Position numbers and translations under genes: made by a program. A stretch of 64,000 nucleotides of DNA. It comes from Planctomycetota bacterium (GTDB taxonomy: Bacteria; Planctomycetota; UBA8742; UBA2392). The notes beneath the pieces are model-generated. The model made no database searches. It worked only from the letters and a program-made list of their open reading frames with translations, and was not told where the DNA came from. This document shows, piece after piece, positions 24,371 to 32,797 of this stretch. The stretch covers positions 304,806-368,805 of the forward strand of contig JAIOJA010000042.1 in assembly GCA_019912315.1 (NCBI GenBank). Reading direction: 5' to 3'. Each line of letters opens with the position of its first letter. Positions within the stretch are counted from its first letter, which is position 1.

Positions 24371-26185
24371 ATGTCACGCAAATGGCTTTTGGCAGCCCTG
24401 CTGGTTGGTACGGTCCTGGCTGGTGTGGTCGCGACGTTGCGTCCACGCTCCGGGCAAGGCGAGCCGCAGGCAGCCGAGGCCTGCCAAAGTACGATGCCGG
24501 CGGGTGCACCCGGTCTTGAACCAGATGCACCCGTCGGTCCTGTCGTCGAACCGAAACGTCCGACGGACAACGGCGCCCAGTCCGATCCAGTGGCGCCTTT
24601 CCCGGGGCCGAGTTCGCTGGACGAAGAATATGAGACTCACGACGAGTGGATCGAGCGCTTGCGCCGCGAGGCCCTTGATCGCCTCAACGAGTTACTGGAA
24701 GCGTCCTTCGGGGAAGTGCCCTCCAATCCTGTTCGGGCGATAGGCGAATTGAGCGAGGAAACCAGGCTCGGGCTGCTCCGAGAGCAAGCTACCGACGTGT
24801 TCCCGGCGGCGGAAGAGATCGGGATGCGGGTCGGCGAGGCGCACTCGAGCGAGGAGTGGCTGTCTTGGTTTGAAGATGCCGGCCCACGTTCAGGCCGTGC
24901 CGGACCGGCAGACGCGGCAGTCTTCTTCTGGGCTGTGAATAAACAGGCGAGGGCACTGAAACGCGATGACGCGCTCGCGCGTCGGGTGTTGGCGGTGATT
25001 GATTCCTACCTCGCCGAATTGCGGGGCAAGGCGATCAGCCTCGACGCCCTAGGATACATATGGAGTGCCTTTGGCGAAATGTGTCCTGTGCGCGGTGGAA
25101 TTGAACTGATCCGCCGCTGGATCGTCGAGACGCCGCACGGTCACGAGGAGGTCGAAACACGTCTCGCATCCTGTCTGGAACGCTGGCCGCTGCAGGAAGT
25201 CACGCCGCTTATCATCGAGATTCTGAACACTCGCAGGGGCGGCGGCATCAAAGGCATCGTTTCGGCCTGGTCAGATACCAAACGGCCGAGGTCGAATTCG
25301 GCTTGGGTCAAACTGGAAGCAGAGCAAGTGCTGGAAGCTCCGCTCGCGGACGCGGTGTCAAGCACCGACAGTTCCGCCGCGATTCTGTACGCGCGGATAT
25401 TTGCGGGCGAGGATCTGCTGCTTCCCGGAGCTCAGGATATCGCGGCCGCGCTGCTCACCCGGCGCGACTCCGCTTACTGCTCGTCCCAGGCATTCGCATT
25501 CCTGTCGGGCGTTGATCCCTACGCCGCCGCAACAACGTGGACGGAGTGGTTCAATTCGGACGATAGCTTCAAGGTGACGGCTGCATGCATGGCGGCGCCC
25601 TCGATCCCGGCTGCGGCGCAGAATGTCGGCTCAATGGAGCGCATGTTTGAATTGGCGAATCAGCCCGACCAGCCCGCGGAGCTCAGGGGAGCAGCTGCGC
25701 TGGCGCTGTCCCAGTTTGACAGTAGCGCGAACCGAAGTGTCCAAGTGCTGTCCGCGTGGCTGCAACAATCCGAATTTGAACGCCCGATGTTGATTGCGGC
25801 CGGGCGTATGGTTCATGGCAAGTGGCGCAAGGAGATTGCGGCGCTGCTGAAACAGGAGGCAGATGCGGTGGACAGGCAGCCCGTGGAGCGCCGCACACCG
25901 ATGTTTCTGCTGGCCACTGTCGAACCCAGGACGGCCTTGGAGATGTGTGAACAGTCGGGGCAGCCCGCGAGATTCGACTCGTACACCATTCTGTTGGTGG
26001 CGGCCACAGCGGAGGCGCTGGAAGGCGATGATATCTGGCAACGCGCCGCGAGGGTGCGGGCCAAGTGCCTTGAGCCGGAACCCGAGTGGATGCGTGAAAT
26101 TCGCCAAAGGCTTAGCGGCCCCAATGAACGCGCCGAACAAAGAGTCGTGGGCTACGCGCGGTCCAGGCCGGGTTCAGCCGGATAG
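24371..26185 (+). CDS. Membrane-anchored HEAT-like helical protein
   Basis: The start at ATG 24371 is supported by AGGAGA about eight bases upstream; a TTG two codons earlier is less likely. The 604-residue protein has an uncleaved or cleaved signal helix (1-24), a Pro-rich linker (to about 80) and then an all-helical region. Its helix-pair pattern is like HEAT or Armadillo repeats (RGAAALALSQFDSSANRSVQ is one clear unit). No catalytic motif is visible. It is probably a periplasmic scaffold working with the preceding coiled-coil protein. It is convergent with folD, eight bases apart. Confidence 0.75.
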   Translation: MSRKWLLAALLVGTVLAGVVATLRPRSGQGEPQAAEACQSTMPAGAPGLEPDAPVGPVVEPKRPTDNGAQSDPVAPFPGPSSLDEEYETHDEWIERLRREALDRLNELLEASFGEVPSNPVRAIGELSEETRLGLLREQATDVFPAAEEIGMRVGEAHSSEEWLSWFEDAGPRSGRAGPADAAVFFWAVNKQARALKRDDALARRVLAVIDSYLAELRGKAISLDALGYIWSAFGEMCPVRGGIELIRRWIVETPHGHEEVETRLASCLERWPLQEVTPLIIEILNTRRGGGIKGIVSAWSDTKRPRSNSAWVKLEAEQVLEAPLADAVSSTDSSAAILYARIFAGEDLLLPGAQDIAAALLTRRDSAYCSSQAFAFLSGVDPYAAATTWTEWFNSDDSFKVTAACMAAPSIPAAAQNVGSMERMFELANQPDQPAELRGAAALALSQFDSSANRSVQVLSAWLQQSEFERPMLIAAGRMVHGKWRKEIAALLKQEADAVDRQPVERRTPMFLLATVEPRTALEMCEQSGQPARFDSYTILLVAATAEALEGDDIWQRAARVRAKCLEPEPEWMREIRQRLSGPNERAEQRVVGYARSRPGSAG

Positions 26186-26193
26186 AGCGTCCA

Positions 26194-27048
26194 CTAACCG
26201 ATCCGCCGCTTCAGAGTTTCAAGCGTGTTCTTGAAGAGAATCTGCGTCGTCACGCTGCCGACGCCGCCCGGCACAGGGCTCAGCCAGCCGGCCTTCGCGT
26301 TCACAGAGTCAAAGTCGCAGTCGCCTTTGTACTTGCCGTCTTCCGTCGCAATCGTCGCTACGTCCACCACGATCGCGCCCGGCTTCACGTAGTCGCCCGT
26401 CACCATGCCCGGTTTGGCACCCATGGCGGTTACCAGAATGTCGGCCTCGGCGGCGATCTCGGCCATATTTGGCGTGCGAGAGTGACACACCGTTACAGTG
26501 CAATGCCTGTCCAGCAGCAGCAGCGCGCACGGCTTGCCGACGATCACGCTGCGCCCCAGCACCACCGCGCGCTTGCCCTTGAACTCAACGCCGCTCTCCG
26601 CTGCAAGTTCCACCGCGGCCCGCGCCGTGCACGGGATGTTGCGGTACTGGTTCATGACGATCAGACCCAGGTTGTCCGGGTCCACGCCTTCGACGTTTTT
26701 TTCCGGCGTGATCACCTTGGCCAGCTCGTTGCCATCAAGATGCTTGGGCACGGGCAGTTGCAGGATCATGCCCGTGACGCCCGCGTTGTCGCAAATCTCG
26801 CGAATCTTGCCGGCGGCCTGCTCAAACGTGCTGTCGGCCGGGATGCGCTCGGCCGTGTATTTCACGCCCAGCTTCTCGGCTTGCTTCTTCTGATTGTTGA
26901 CGTACCAGTCAGATGAATCGTCGCTGCCGATGCTGAGGCTGACGAGGTGCGCTTCGTGGCCTTGTGATTTGAGCTCGGCGAACTCCGCCGCCAGCTCATC
27001 GCGCAAACGCTTCGCCATCGCCTTGCCGTCAAGAACCTGTGCCGCCAT
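26194..27048 (-). CDS. folD: FolD-type methylene-tetrahydrofolate dehydrogenase, cyclohydrolase Lys missing
   Basis: FolD normally oxidises 5,10-methylene-THF and hydrolyses methenyl-THF. The 284-residue protein keeps the fold: substrate tyrosine Y49, LQLPVP with Gln97, the Rossmann motif VVLGRSVIVGKP (162-173) and PVPGGVG near the end. Against the human and E. coli enzymes, however, the lysine four residues after the tyrosine is Gln53 (WYVNNQKK for YxxxK). The KDVDG aspartate is Glu120 (KNVEG), and GGVGPMT is GGVGSVT. In human DC301, K56Q abolishes cyclohydrolase but not dehydrogenase activity (from memory). This enzyme is therefore probably a dehydrogenase only. ATG 27048 starts as the family does. 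Confidence 0.88.
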   Translation of the reverse strand: MAAQVLDGKAMAKRLRDELAAEFAELKSQGHEAHLVSLSIGSDDSSDWYVNNQKKQAEKLGVKYTAERIPADSTFEQAAGKIREICDNAGVTGMILQLPVPKHLDGNELAKVITPEKNVEGVDPDNLGLIVMNQYRNIPCTARAAVELAAESGVEFKGKRAVVLGRSVIVGKPCALLLLDRHCTVTVCHSRTPNMAEIAAEADILVTAMGAKPGMVTGDYVKPGAIVVDVATIATEDGKYKGDCDFDSVNAKAGWLSPVPGGVGSVTTQILFKNTLETLKRRIG

Positions 27049-27147
27049 GTGTATGCTCCGGTGTCGAGGGGCGCGAATCCTAGCAACTGCACACTTTGTG
27101 TGCAGCATTCTCGTGGCCGGGCGCGTGCGATTCGTCATAATCGCGCC

Positions 27148-28698
27148 ATGCCCGATCTTTCCGCCGAGACGGCTTATCTATTCCGGCATGCGCTCCTCCG
27201 CGATGCGGCCTACCAGCTGCAATTGCCCGCCGACCGCGCAGTCCTGCACGCCCTGGCGCTGGAGTTGTGCGAGACGATTCTTGGTGAGCTGGCGGACGGC
27301 ATCGCTCCGGAACTCGCACGCCACGCACGAGTCGCCTGGCAGGGCGGTAAAACGGCCGACAGCAGGCATCTACAAACGCGCGAGCTGCACTGGTCCTGGG
27401 TCGCGATGCAGCAGGGCAAAGCGCGCAACGACAACGACACGGTGATCACATTCGCCGGCGCGGTCATCGAGTCAACCGTGGCGAGTGGTGAACAGCGCTG
27501 CGACGCGAGTTACAACCTGGCGAACACGTTACAACGCCTGGGCCACTGGAAAGAAGCGGCGCGGGAATTCACGCGCCTGAGTGACCTCGCCAGGAAGCAC
27601 GACCAACCAGTTCACGAAGGACACGCGATCTACGGGCTCGGTTACATCGACTGGCTTAGCGGGCGAATCGACGATTGCGACCGGCGCATGGACGAATGGG
27701 TTGAGTTCACCCGCGCGCTCGGCAACGAAACCGAGATGGCATCGGCGATGCTGGCGCTCGCGACCATGCGCTTTCACCGTGGCGAACTCGGGCGCGCCCT
27801 GGAGTTGTTCAGGCAATGGCTGCCGCGGATCCAGACAACAGCTGACGAAGCCATGCTCACGCGGAACATTTTCAACTACGGCATCGTCCTGAAGGAATCC
27901 GGGCACTTCGACGAAGCGGACAGATACCTCCGCCAAGCCCTGAGCCAGGCGCGAAAGCTGGGCACGCGCGAGTACGAAGGCAAGATTCTGGGCAGTCTCG
28001 GTACGCTGCTGACGGTGCAAGGAAAAATGGATGAAGCACTCTCGCACTTCGTCGAGGCGATGAAGATCGCACGGGGAATCGGCGACCGGCGCGGGTGCGC
28101 AATCCAGTTGACGAACGTCGGTACCGTGTATCAGCAGACAGACCGCACCGAGCAGGCCCTGGAGTGTTACCTCGATGCAGCCCGCGAAGCCAAAGAGCTG
28201 GGTGCGATCAACACACTTGCGCCCGCACTCGGAAACATCGGGCTGGCCTGCCTGGTGCTGGGTCGGCCCCAGGAGGCGGCGGTGCACCTGCGCGAATCGG
28301 TTGCACTATGGGAGCAAATGAAGGACGCCACATGGGAAGCTTACTCGCGGTGTTCTCTGGCGCGCGTCCTGCGAATGTCCGGTGACTACGACAGCGCCGA
28401 GGCCGAACTGGAACGTGCGGACAAACTGCTGGAAGGCACAGAGAGCTGGCTTGACGTGTTTCTCGTGCGGGGGGAGCAGGCCCACCTGGCGCTTGCCCGC
28501 GGCGAAAGTGCCGAGGCAGAACACGACGCCTACAGGCAAGTCTACGAAAGACTGGGCCCGGCCTTTGAGCAGACGGCCGGCAAGGATGTGGCCACGTTCG
28601 AGGCCGCCATGCAAGCCGTAAAGGCAGGCGCAAAGCTGATTCACGGCGCTCGCCGCGAAACACTGGCGGAGGCGCTGGTGAAGGTGATCGAGGGCTAA
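27148..28698 (+). CDS. TPR protein, paralogue of the 11118-12644 protein
   Basis: The 516-residue protein starts at ATG 27148 with AYLFRHALLRDAAYQLQLPA. This is the same post-NTPase helical motif as the protein at 11118, again with no ATPase before it. About eight tetratricopeptide repeats follow (for example GTREYEGKILGSLGTLLTVQ, and GDRRGCAIQLTNVGTVYQQT), ending in a less regular helical tail. There is no signal peptide, so it is cytoplasmic. It is divergent from folD (99 bases) and meets the next minus-strand TPR gene tail to tail: the bases CTAA at 28695-28698 serve both stop codons. Function unknown; a signalling scaffold is likely. Confidence 0.85.
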   Translation: MPDLSAETAYLFRHALLRDAAYQLQLPADRAVLHALALELCETILGELADGIAPELARHARVAWQGGKTADSRHLQTRELHWSWVAMQQGKARNDNDTVITFAGAVIESTVASGEQRCDASYNLANTLQRLGHWKEAAREFTRLSDLARKHDQPVHEGHAIYGLGYIDWLSGRIDDCDRRMDEWVEFTRALGNETEMASAMLALATMRFHRGELGRALELFRQWLPRIQTTADEAMLTRNIFNYGIVLKESGHFDEADRYLRQALSQARKLGTREYEGKILGSLGTLLTVQGKMDEALSHFVEAMKIARGIGDRRGCAIQLTNVGTVYQQTDRTEQALECYLDAAREAKELGAINTLAPALGNIGLACLVLGRPQEAAVHLRESVALWEQMKDATWEAYSRCSLARVLRMSGDYDSAEAELERADKLLEGTESWLDVFLVRGEQAHLALARGESAEAEHDAYRQVYERLGPAFEQTAGKDVATFEAAMQAVKAGAKLIHGARRETLAEALVKVIEG

Positions 28699-30128
28699 TC
28701 CTCGCCGATCAGCTTCTTAAACTCGGTGTTGTCTTTCAGGGGCGCGAAGTCGGGATCGTCCTTTACGGTGCTGACAAGATCCGCACCCGCCCCTACGGCT
28801 TTGCGCAGTTCGTCCAGTGCTTCGTCCAGAGCTTCCGTATTTTGCTTATCAGCGTAGGCAATCGTGCAGACTCGTGCGCTTTCAATACAACCCATGGACT
28901 TGTCAAACCGTTTCAACACCCCTGCGTCATAAAGCGCAACAACGTAGTTACCCTCGCGCGCGCAAGCCTGAATCCGCAACCGGCGTAGGTCGTTGCTCGA
29001 TGGTTGCAACTCCAGCCCACAATTGGCAGACGCGATGACTTCTTCGAAATTTGCCAGTTTCATCGCAAGTCGTGCCCGGATCAGCCAGTTCTCCGGCACC
29101 GTCGGCTCAATCAAGGACAGCGCGCTGCACCACGACAATGCACTCTCCGCTTGATCCTGCGCCTCCAGCACCAGAATCTTGCCTCGCAGTGCCTGTGCCG
29201 GGATACCATCCGCCACTGTTATGGCTGATTCATATTGCTCCAGCGCGTCCGCCAGTTTGCCATTCCCTCTCAGGAGGTCTCCCAGTCCGGTGTACCCCGA
29301 TACTTGGAACCCATCGATCTTGCGGGCCTGTTTGAAGTCGTTCTCCGCAAGCTCGTCACGACCCCAGCCCATCCAAGTGTACCCTCGCCCGATCAGGGCC
29401 TGGCCGTAGTCGGCTTTCAACCGCAACGCCTGGCTGTAGTCGCGCACGGCCTGCTCAAAGTCGCCCATCAGGCGGGCGGCGTAGGCACGGTTCACGTACG
29501 CGCGGGCGTTCTTGCGATCAAGCTCGACGGATGCGTCAAAATCACGAAACGCCATGTCGAACAGTTCCTTGTCCACGTAAACCAGCCCGCGGTTCTCAAG
29601 AAATGCCGGGTTGTTCGGCAGCAGTTCAACGCAGCGATTGAAGTCCAGCAGCGCGCGGTCGCTGTTGCCGAGGTCCTGGTACGCGACGCCGCGGTTCTGG
29701 TGCAATTGCGCCAGCCCGGCCTTGTCCACCCGGCGGTCGCCGCCCGCGTAGGCAAGCGCGGCGTTGTAGTCCTCGATGGCGCCGGTGTGGTTGCCGCGCA
29801 GCCACCTGACATAGCCCCGCGTGTTCCAGGTCAGACTGAAGTCCGTGTTCAGCTTGATCGCCGCGGCGAGATCGTCATCGGCCTTGTCGAGCTTGCCAAG
29901 AGCCACGTACGCGGCCGCACGGTATCCAAGCGCCTCGTCGTTTTCGGGCTGGTCGGCCAGCGCACTGGTGAATGCGTCCACAGCGTCCTGCATTCGCCCG
30001 TCCGTGAAGGCTTCTTCGCCGTCGGCGATATGTTGCTGGCCCTTTTTCGGGGCGGGCAGTCGAACAGGGTCGTTCTGGGCATACAAAACAGGCGCGCACA
30101 GCAGCGCGAGAACCAGCAGCATTCGCAT
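28695..30128 (-). CDS. Periplasmic TPR protein
   Basis: The 477-residue protein has a signal peptide (1-18, ending LYAQ) and about ten TPR units of the classical 34-residue type. Examples are ALGYRAAAYVALGKLDKADD, FLENRGLVYVDKELFDMAFR and ARAYVNRAYAARLMGDFEQA. The C-terminus (KDDPDFAPLKDNTEFKKLI) matches the end motif of many planctomycete secreted TPR proteins (from memory). It likely acts as a periplasmic assembly scaffold. Unlike the neighbouring TPR gene at 27148 it is exported and lacks the STAND-derived N-terminus, so the two are not close paralogues despite adjacency. Confidence 0.88.
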   Translation of the reverse strand: MRMLLVLALLCAPVLYAQNDPVRLPAPKKGQQHIADGEEAFTDGRMQDAVDAFTSALADQPENDEALGYRAAAYVALGKLDKADDDLAAAIKLNTDFSLTWNTRGYVRWLRGNHTGAIEDYNAALAYAGGDRRVDKAGLAQLHQNRGVAYQDLGNSDRALLDFNRCVELLPNNPAFLENRGLVYVDKELFDMAFRDFDASVELDRKNARAYVNRAYAARLMGDFEQAVRDYSQALRLKADYGQALIGRGYTWMGWGRDELAENDFKQARKIDGFQVSGYTGLGDLLRGNGKLADALEQYESAITVADGIPAQALRGKILVLEAQDQAESALSWCSALSLIEPTVPENWLIRARLAMKLANFEEVIASANCGLELQPSSNDLRRLRIQACAREGNYVVALYDAGVLKRFDKSMGCIESARVCTIAYADKQNTEALDEALDELRKAVGAGADLVSTVKDDPDFAPLKDNTEFKKLIGED

Positions 30129-30204
30129 GGGAAATCCTCCACGCGCAGTTTAGCACTGGCGGGCGTGGCGCGCACCGGTTGCCGCCGTCCGGTTTAACGC
30201 AAGA

Positions 30205-30224
30205 AGCCCCCGCAAGCGGGGGCT
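30205..30224 (-). terminator. GC-rich perfect hairpin, terminator-like
   Basis: Nine perfect pairs (AGCCCCCGC/GCGGGGGCT) with a 2-base loop are extended by flanking GCAA/TTGC. It lies 77 bases upstream of the TPR gene start at 30128. It therefore does not end that gene but could end a minus-strand transcript from the hairpin-rich region. The following T-tract is weak. Confidence 0.45.
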
Positions 30225-30706
30225 CTTTGCCTTCGGGCGGCTTAGGACCCGAAGTGTGCATGGTGCCTGCGTCGTGGAGACAGCCCTCCACTCAAACGCG
30301 CCTTGGGTTGCTGTCCCCTTGGCACGTCCCGGGATTCGCGAAGCGAATGCGCCTGAAGGTCGCAAGCGACTGACAGGCAGGCCCGGATGGCGATTGAGCG
30401 GCGTCGACTCCGCTCGGGTCTGGCCGGTGTTCGACTGACTCTCGTCTTTCGATCACCTTCCCACCGAAGTGGGGTGGTCAAACCCGGGGAAAGAAAGTAG
30501 CAGCCTTCTCTCCCGCAACCCGGTGCTGCATCACCGTGCTGCACGGAAGTAAATGTACCCCGTCAAACCCGCTTGTCCAACAGTGTCGGTTGATAGTTGA
30601 TATGGGGAAAGTTTTGCGGTTACTGACAGTCTGCGCCACGCGGGTTTGGACCTTGAGGCAGTTCCGACCTTGCGCGCTCTGACACCCTTGACCGTTACAC
30701 CGGTAG

Positions 30707-30734
30707 TTGACGACTGTGTGCCGCCCGATAGTCT
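30707..30734 (+). promoter_or_regulatory. Probable promoter of tRNA-His
   Basis: TTGACG (30707-30712) is followed after 16 bases by TAGTCT (30729-30734). Transcription would start near 30741, about six bases before the mature tRNA. The -35 box is 5/6, the -10 weak. Confidence 0.4.
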
Positions 30735-30746
30735 TGGCGGCAGTGC

Positions 30747-30824
30747 GCGGCTAGTAGCTCAGTTGGTTAGAGCGCCTGATTGTGGTTCAGGAGGGCGCGG
30801 GTTCAAATCCCGTCTAGCCGCCCA
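30747..30824 (+). tRNA. tRNA-His (anticodon GTG)
   Basis: A full cloverleaf is visible. The acceptor CGGCTAG (30748-30754) pairs with CTAGCCG (30814-30820). The D-arm GCTC/GAGC is present, and the anticodon stem CCTGA/TCAGG encloses loop TTGTGGT. The T-arm is GCGGG/CCCGT with loop TTCAAAT. The anticodon GTG (30782-30784) reads His codons. G at 30747 opposite C73 (30821) is the extra G-1 identity base unique to tRNA-His, here genome-encoded. CCA (30822-30824) is also encoded. Confidence 0.96.
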
Positions 30825-30841
30825 CCCCTTCTCTTACGCCC

Positions 30842-31189
30842 ATGCCGGAGACGAGCTTGGCCGACTATCGCTCCATTACCGTGCAGACTTCTTCCAGTTT
30901 CGTGGCTGAGTACCGCAAGCTTGACCGCCGCATCGAGCGCCAGGAGGCCACGCGCAACGCCTATATTCGCGCCGGCGAGCCCGACAAGGCCGGCGACGCC
31001 GCCGAGCGCCACTCCGAAGCCCTCGACGCCCAGGAAGATCTGCTGTTCACGGAAATGATGCGTCTTTGGGTAAACGCCCGCCAAACGGACGACAAGTTGC
31101 CCGAATTACCCGAAAGCTGGGACGCCGAGTCATCCGGGCGCGCCATCCGCTTCAGCTTCTACGAAATCGAAGCCTACCGCGGCATCTGA
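30842..31189 (+). CDS. Small hypothetical helical protein
   Basis: The 115-residue protein begins 17 bases after the tRNA-His CCA end and may be co-transcribed with it. It has no signal peptide or membrane segment. It is mainly helical and charged (RKLDRRIERQEATRNAYIRA), with an acidic middle and a C-terminal AIRFSFYEIEAYRG segment. Codon bias matches the neighbours. Its last 16 bases overlap the convergent HTH/TPR regulator gene. No family recognised. Confidence 0.65.
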   Translation: MPETSLADYRSITVQTSSSFVAEYRKLDRRIERQEATRNAYIRAGEPDKAGDAAERHSEALDAQEDLLFTEMMRLWVNARQTDDKLPELPESWDAESSGRAIRFSFYEIEAYRGI

Positions 31190-32655
31190 AGCACTCCCTC
31201 GAAGCACAGGTAACCCCGTGACACGTACCGTTTGAACCAGCGTCTTGCGCGCCTGGCAAGCGGATCTCCCGGCTTCAACAGCGCCAGTGCAGAACGAAAG
31301 TGTACGCCCAGATCCAGCGGGTCCGGCAGCATGTCGGGCAACAGCGCCCTGCGCTCCTTTTCGGCCTTGCGCAGCTCGATCATGGCCTGTTTCTTGCGCC
31401 CTGCCAATCGGTTCAGCTCGCAGCGGCAAATGTACACGATCACGTCGAACATGCCGGTGCTGTCGTCGAAGGCCTGGCGCATTTCGCGCTCGTATTCGTC
31501 GGCGCGGTCCCGGGAAGGCTCCCGCAGCTGGGCATACAAGTGCCTTGCGTAGATCACCTGCAGTGAACGTCCCCAGACGGGCTCAACGCCGGGAGCTTCT
31601 GCAAACGCAAGCGCTTTTTTCAACGCGCGCGTGTCGAGCTGCCAGGCCGCGAAGTGCGCCAGGTGACGGGCCTTGGCATCGGTTGCCTCGCCGATCGCGA
31701 TGGCGTCATCAATGCTCAGCACACCGGCCCACATCAACATCCGATTGAGTGCAGCCTCACTGATCTTGCGGAACATCCCTGAGAGACGCGGCATGCCGCG
31801 CTGGATCACCGCGATGGCGCGGCGCAGCTGTCCCGTTTCCGCCAGGAGTACGCCGTAAGTGTTCTCAAGTTGTGCCCAGGCCTGCCACTTGCGCCCTTCG
31901 CGCCCTGCCAGGGCGCGTGTGGCCCGGCAGATGCGCAGGGCTTCCGGCACGCGATTCTGCTGCGTCAGGGCGACGACAATGCGGCGGGCCTCGACGCAGG
32001 CGGACTCATCGAACAGAGAGTTGTCCGGCAGCGTGCGCAGGAACAGGCGACGCTGTGTAGCAAGGAAAGAATCTGACGCCTTTAGCTGAAAATCGTGGTA
32101 GGCGCTCATGCGCAGGTACTCACGGGTGAGGGCCTCGTCATCGCACAGACGGGACAACTGGTCAGCGGCCTTGCGCAGGTCGGCGGCGCGATCGAGGTCG
32201 AGTTTGTCCAGTGTCTTCTGCAGGTCGCCCAGGATTCGCTGGAACACCGGGCGGGAACGTTCGTTCAGTTTTTCGCGCAGGTGCTCGTGGACGCGCAGAG
32301 CGTCGTTCAACTCGCGCAATATTTTCAGGTGGTGCTTGCCCGCCAATGAGCCCAACAGCATGTGCGAAACGGCGCTCATGGCCTCGACCAACTCCAGCAG
32401 ATTCTCACCCAGGCGTGCCGTGCGCTCCGGTACGTCCCCCAGATAGGGCGAACCCTCCCCCATCAGAAGCCAGGCAGGATTCACATCCAGCCCGCGCACA
32501 AGAGCCGCGCAGAACGCGCCCGGTATGCGCGCGCCATGCACGTAGCGGTTGACGGCGGCCACCTGGGCGCCGGTTTTGCGCGCAACATCCGACTGGCTGC
32601 GCTCCGCGACCAGTCGCTTGAGCCGTTCGCGCAAGGCCTTGTCATCGTTTGTCAT
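31174..32655 (-). CDS. HTH transcription regulator with TPR-like C-terminal domain
   Basis: The 493-residue protein has an N-terminal lambda-repressor-type helix-turn-helix (about 8-60), recognisable as QSDVARKTGAQVAAVNRYVH followed by ARIPGAFCAALVRGLDVNPA. It continues with WLLMGEGSPYL, a typical end of this HTH class. The remaining 430 residues are helical TPR-like repeats (RKWQAWAQLENTYGVLLAET is one unit), a plan shared with Rgg/PlcR-type sensors that bind small ligands or peptides. A perfect GTGCCG-CC-CGGCAC palindrome lies 24 bases upstream and could be its own operator. It is divergent from a secreted protein gene with a sorting tail. Confidence 0.85.
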   Translation of the reverse strand: MTNDDKALRERLKRLVAERSQSDVARKTGAQVAAVNRYVHGARIPGAFCAALVRGLDVNPAWLLMGEGSPYLGDVPERTARLGENLLELVEAMSAVSHMLLGSLAGKHHLKILRELNDALRVHEHLREKLNERSRPVFQRILGDLQKTLDKLDLDRAADLRKAADQLSRLCDDEALTREYLRMSAYHDFQLKASDSFLATQRRLFLRTLPDNSLFDESACVEARRIVVALTQQNRVPEALRICRATRALAGREGRKWQAWAQLENTYGVLLAETGQLRRAIAVIQRGMPRLSGMFRKISEAALNRMLMWAGVLSIDDAIAIGEATDAKARHLAHFAAWQLDTRALKKALAFAEAPGVEPVWGRSLQVIYARHLYAQLREPSRDRADEYEREMRQAFDDSTGMFDVIVYICRCELNRLAGRKKQAMIELRKAEKERRALLPDMLPDPLDLGVHFRSALALLKPGDPLARRARRWFKRYVSRGYLCFEGVLQMPR

Positions 32656-32679
32656 GGCGGTTCCCGGTTTATTGATTTC

Positions 32680-32693
32680 GTGCCGCCCGGCAC
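32680..32693. promoter_or_regulatory. Perfect palindrome, candidate operator
   Basis: GTGCCG-CC-CGGCAC is an exact 6+6 inverted repeat with a 2-base spacer in the 142-base divergent gap. It lies 24 bases from the HTH/TPR regulator start and 104 from the secreted protein start. Position and symmetry suit autoregulation by the adjacent HTH protein. Confidence 0.45.
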
Positions 32694-32797
32694 CATCTTA
32701 TCGAATACGAGAAACTACTTTCGTCCATATGTCGAATCAACTTTCACGTTCACGATAAATCAGCAAACTGGCGACATCGACCTTTGGAGGGGACGAA

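Larger units (their letters stand above)
30129..30746. other. Hairpin-rich non-coding gap, possible structured RNA
   Basis: No gene is supported in these 618 bases. From 30200 to 30545 the sequence is unusually rich in short perfect hairpins with stable loops. They are AGCCCCCGC-AA-GCGGGGGCT (30205-30224), ATTCGCGAAGCGAAT (about 30336-30350), GTCGC-AA-GCGAC (about 30359-30370) and CCCAC-CGAA-GTGGG (about 30459-30473). On the minus strand the last has a UUCG loop. Their clustering fits a structured non-coding RNA, perhaps read on the minus strand and ending at the 30205 hairpin, or a mobile repeat. I tested it by eye against RNase P RNA, tmRNA and SRP RNA without a match. 30546-30746 holds the tRNA promoter. 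Confidence 0.4.

Noticed and set aside
30200..30545. RNase P RNA, tmRNA or SRP RNA in the hairpin-rich gap
   Set aside because: GGAAAGAAAGTAGCAGCC faintly resembles the SRP core, but the RNase P GAGGAAAGTCC block, the tmRNA tag and T-arm, and the full SRP core are absent on both strands.
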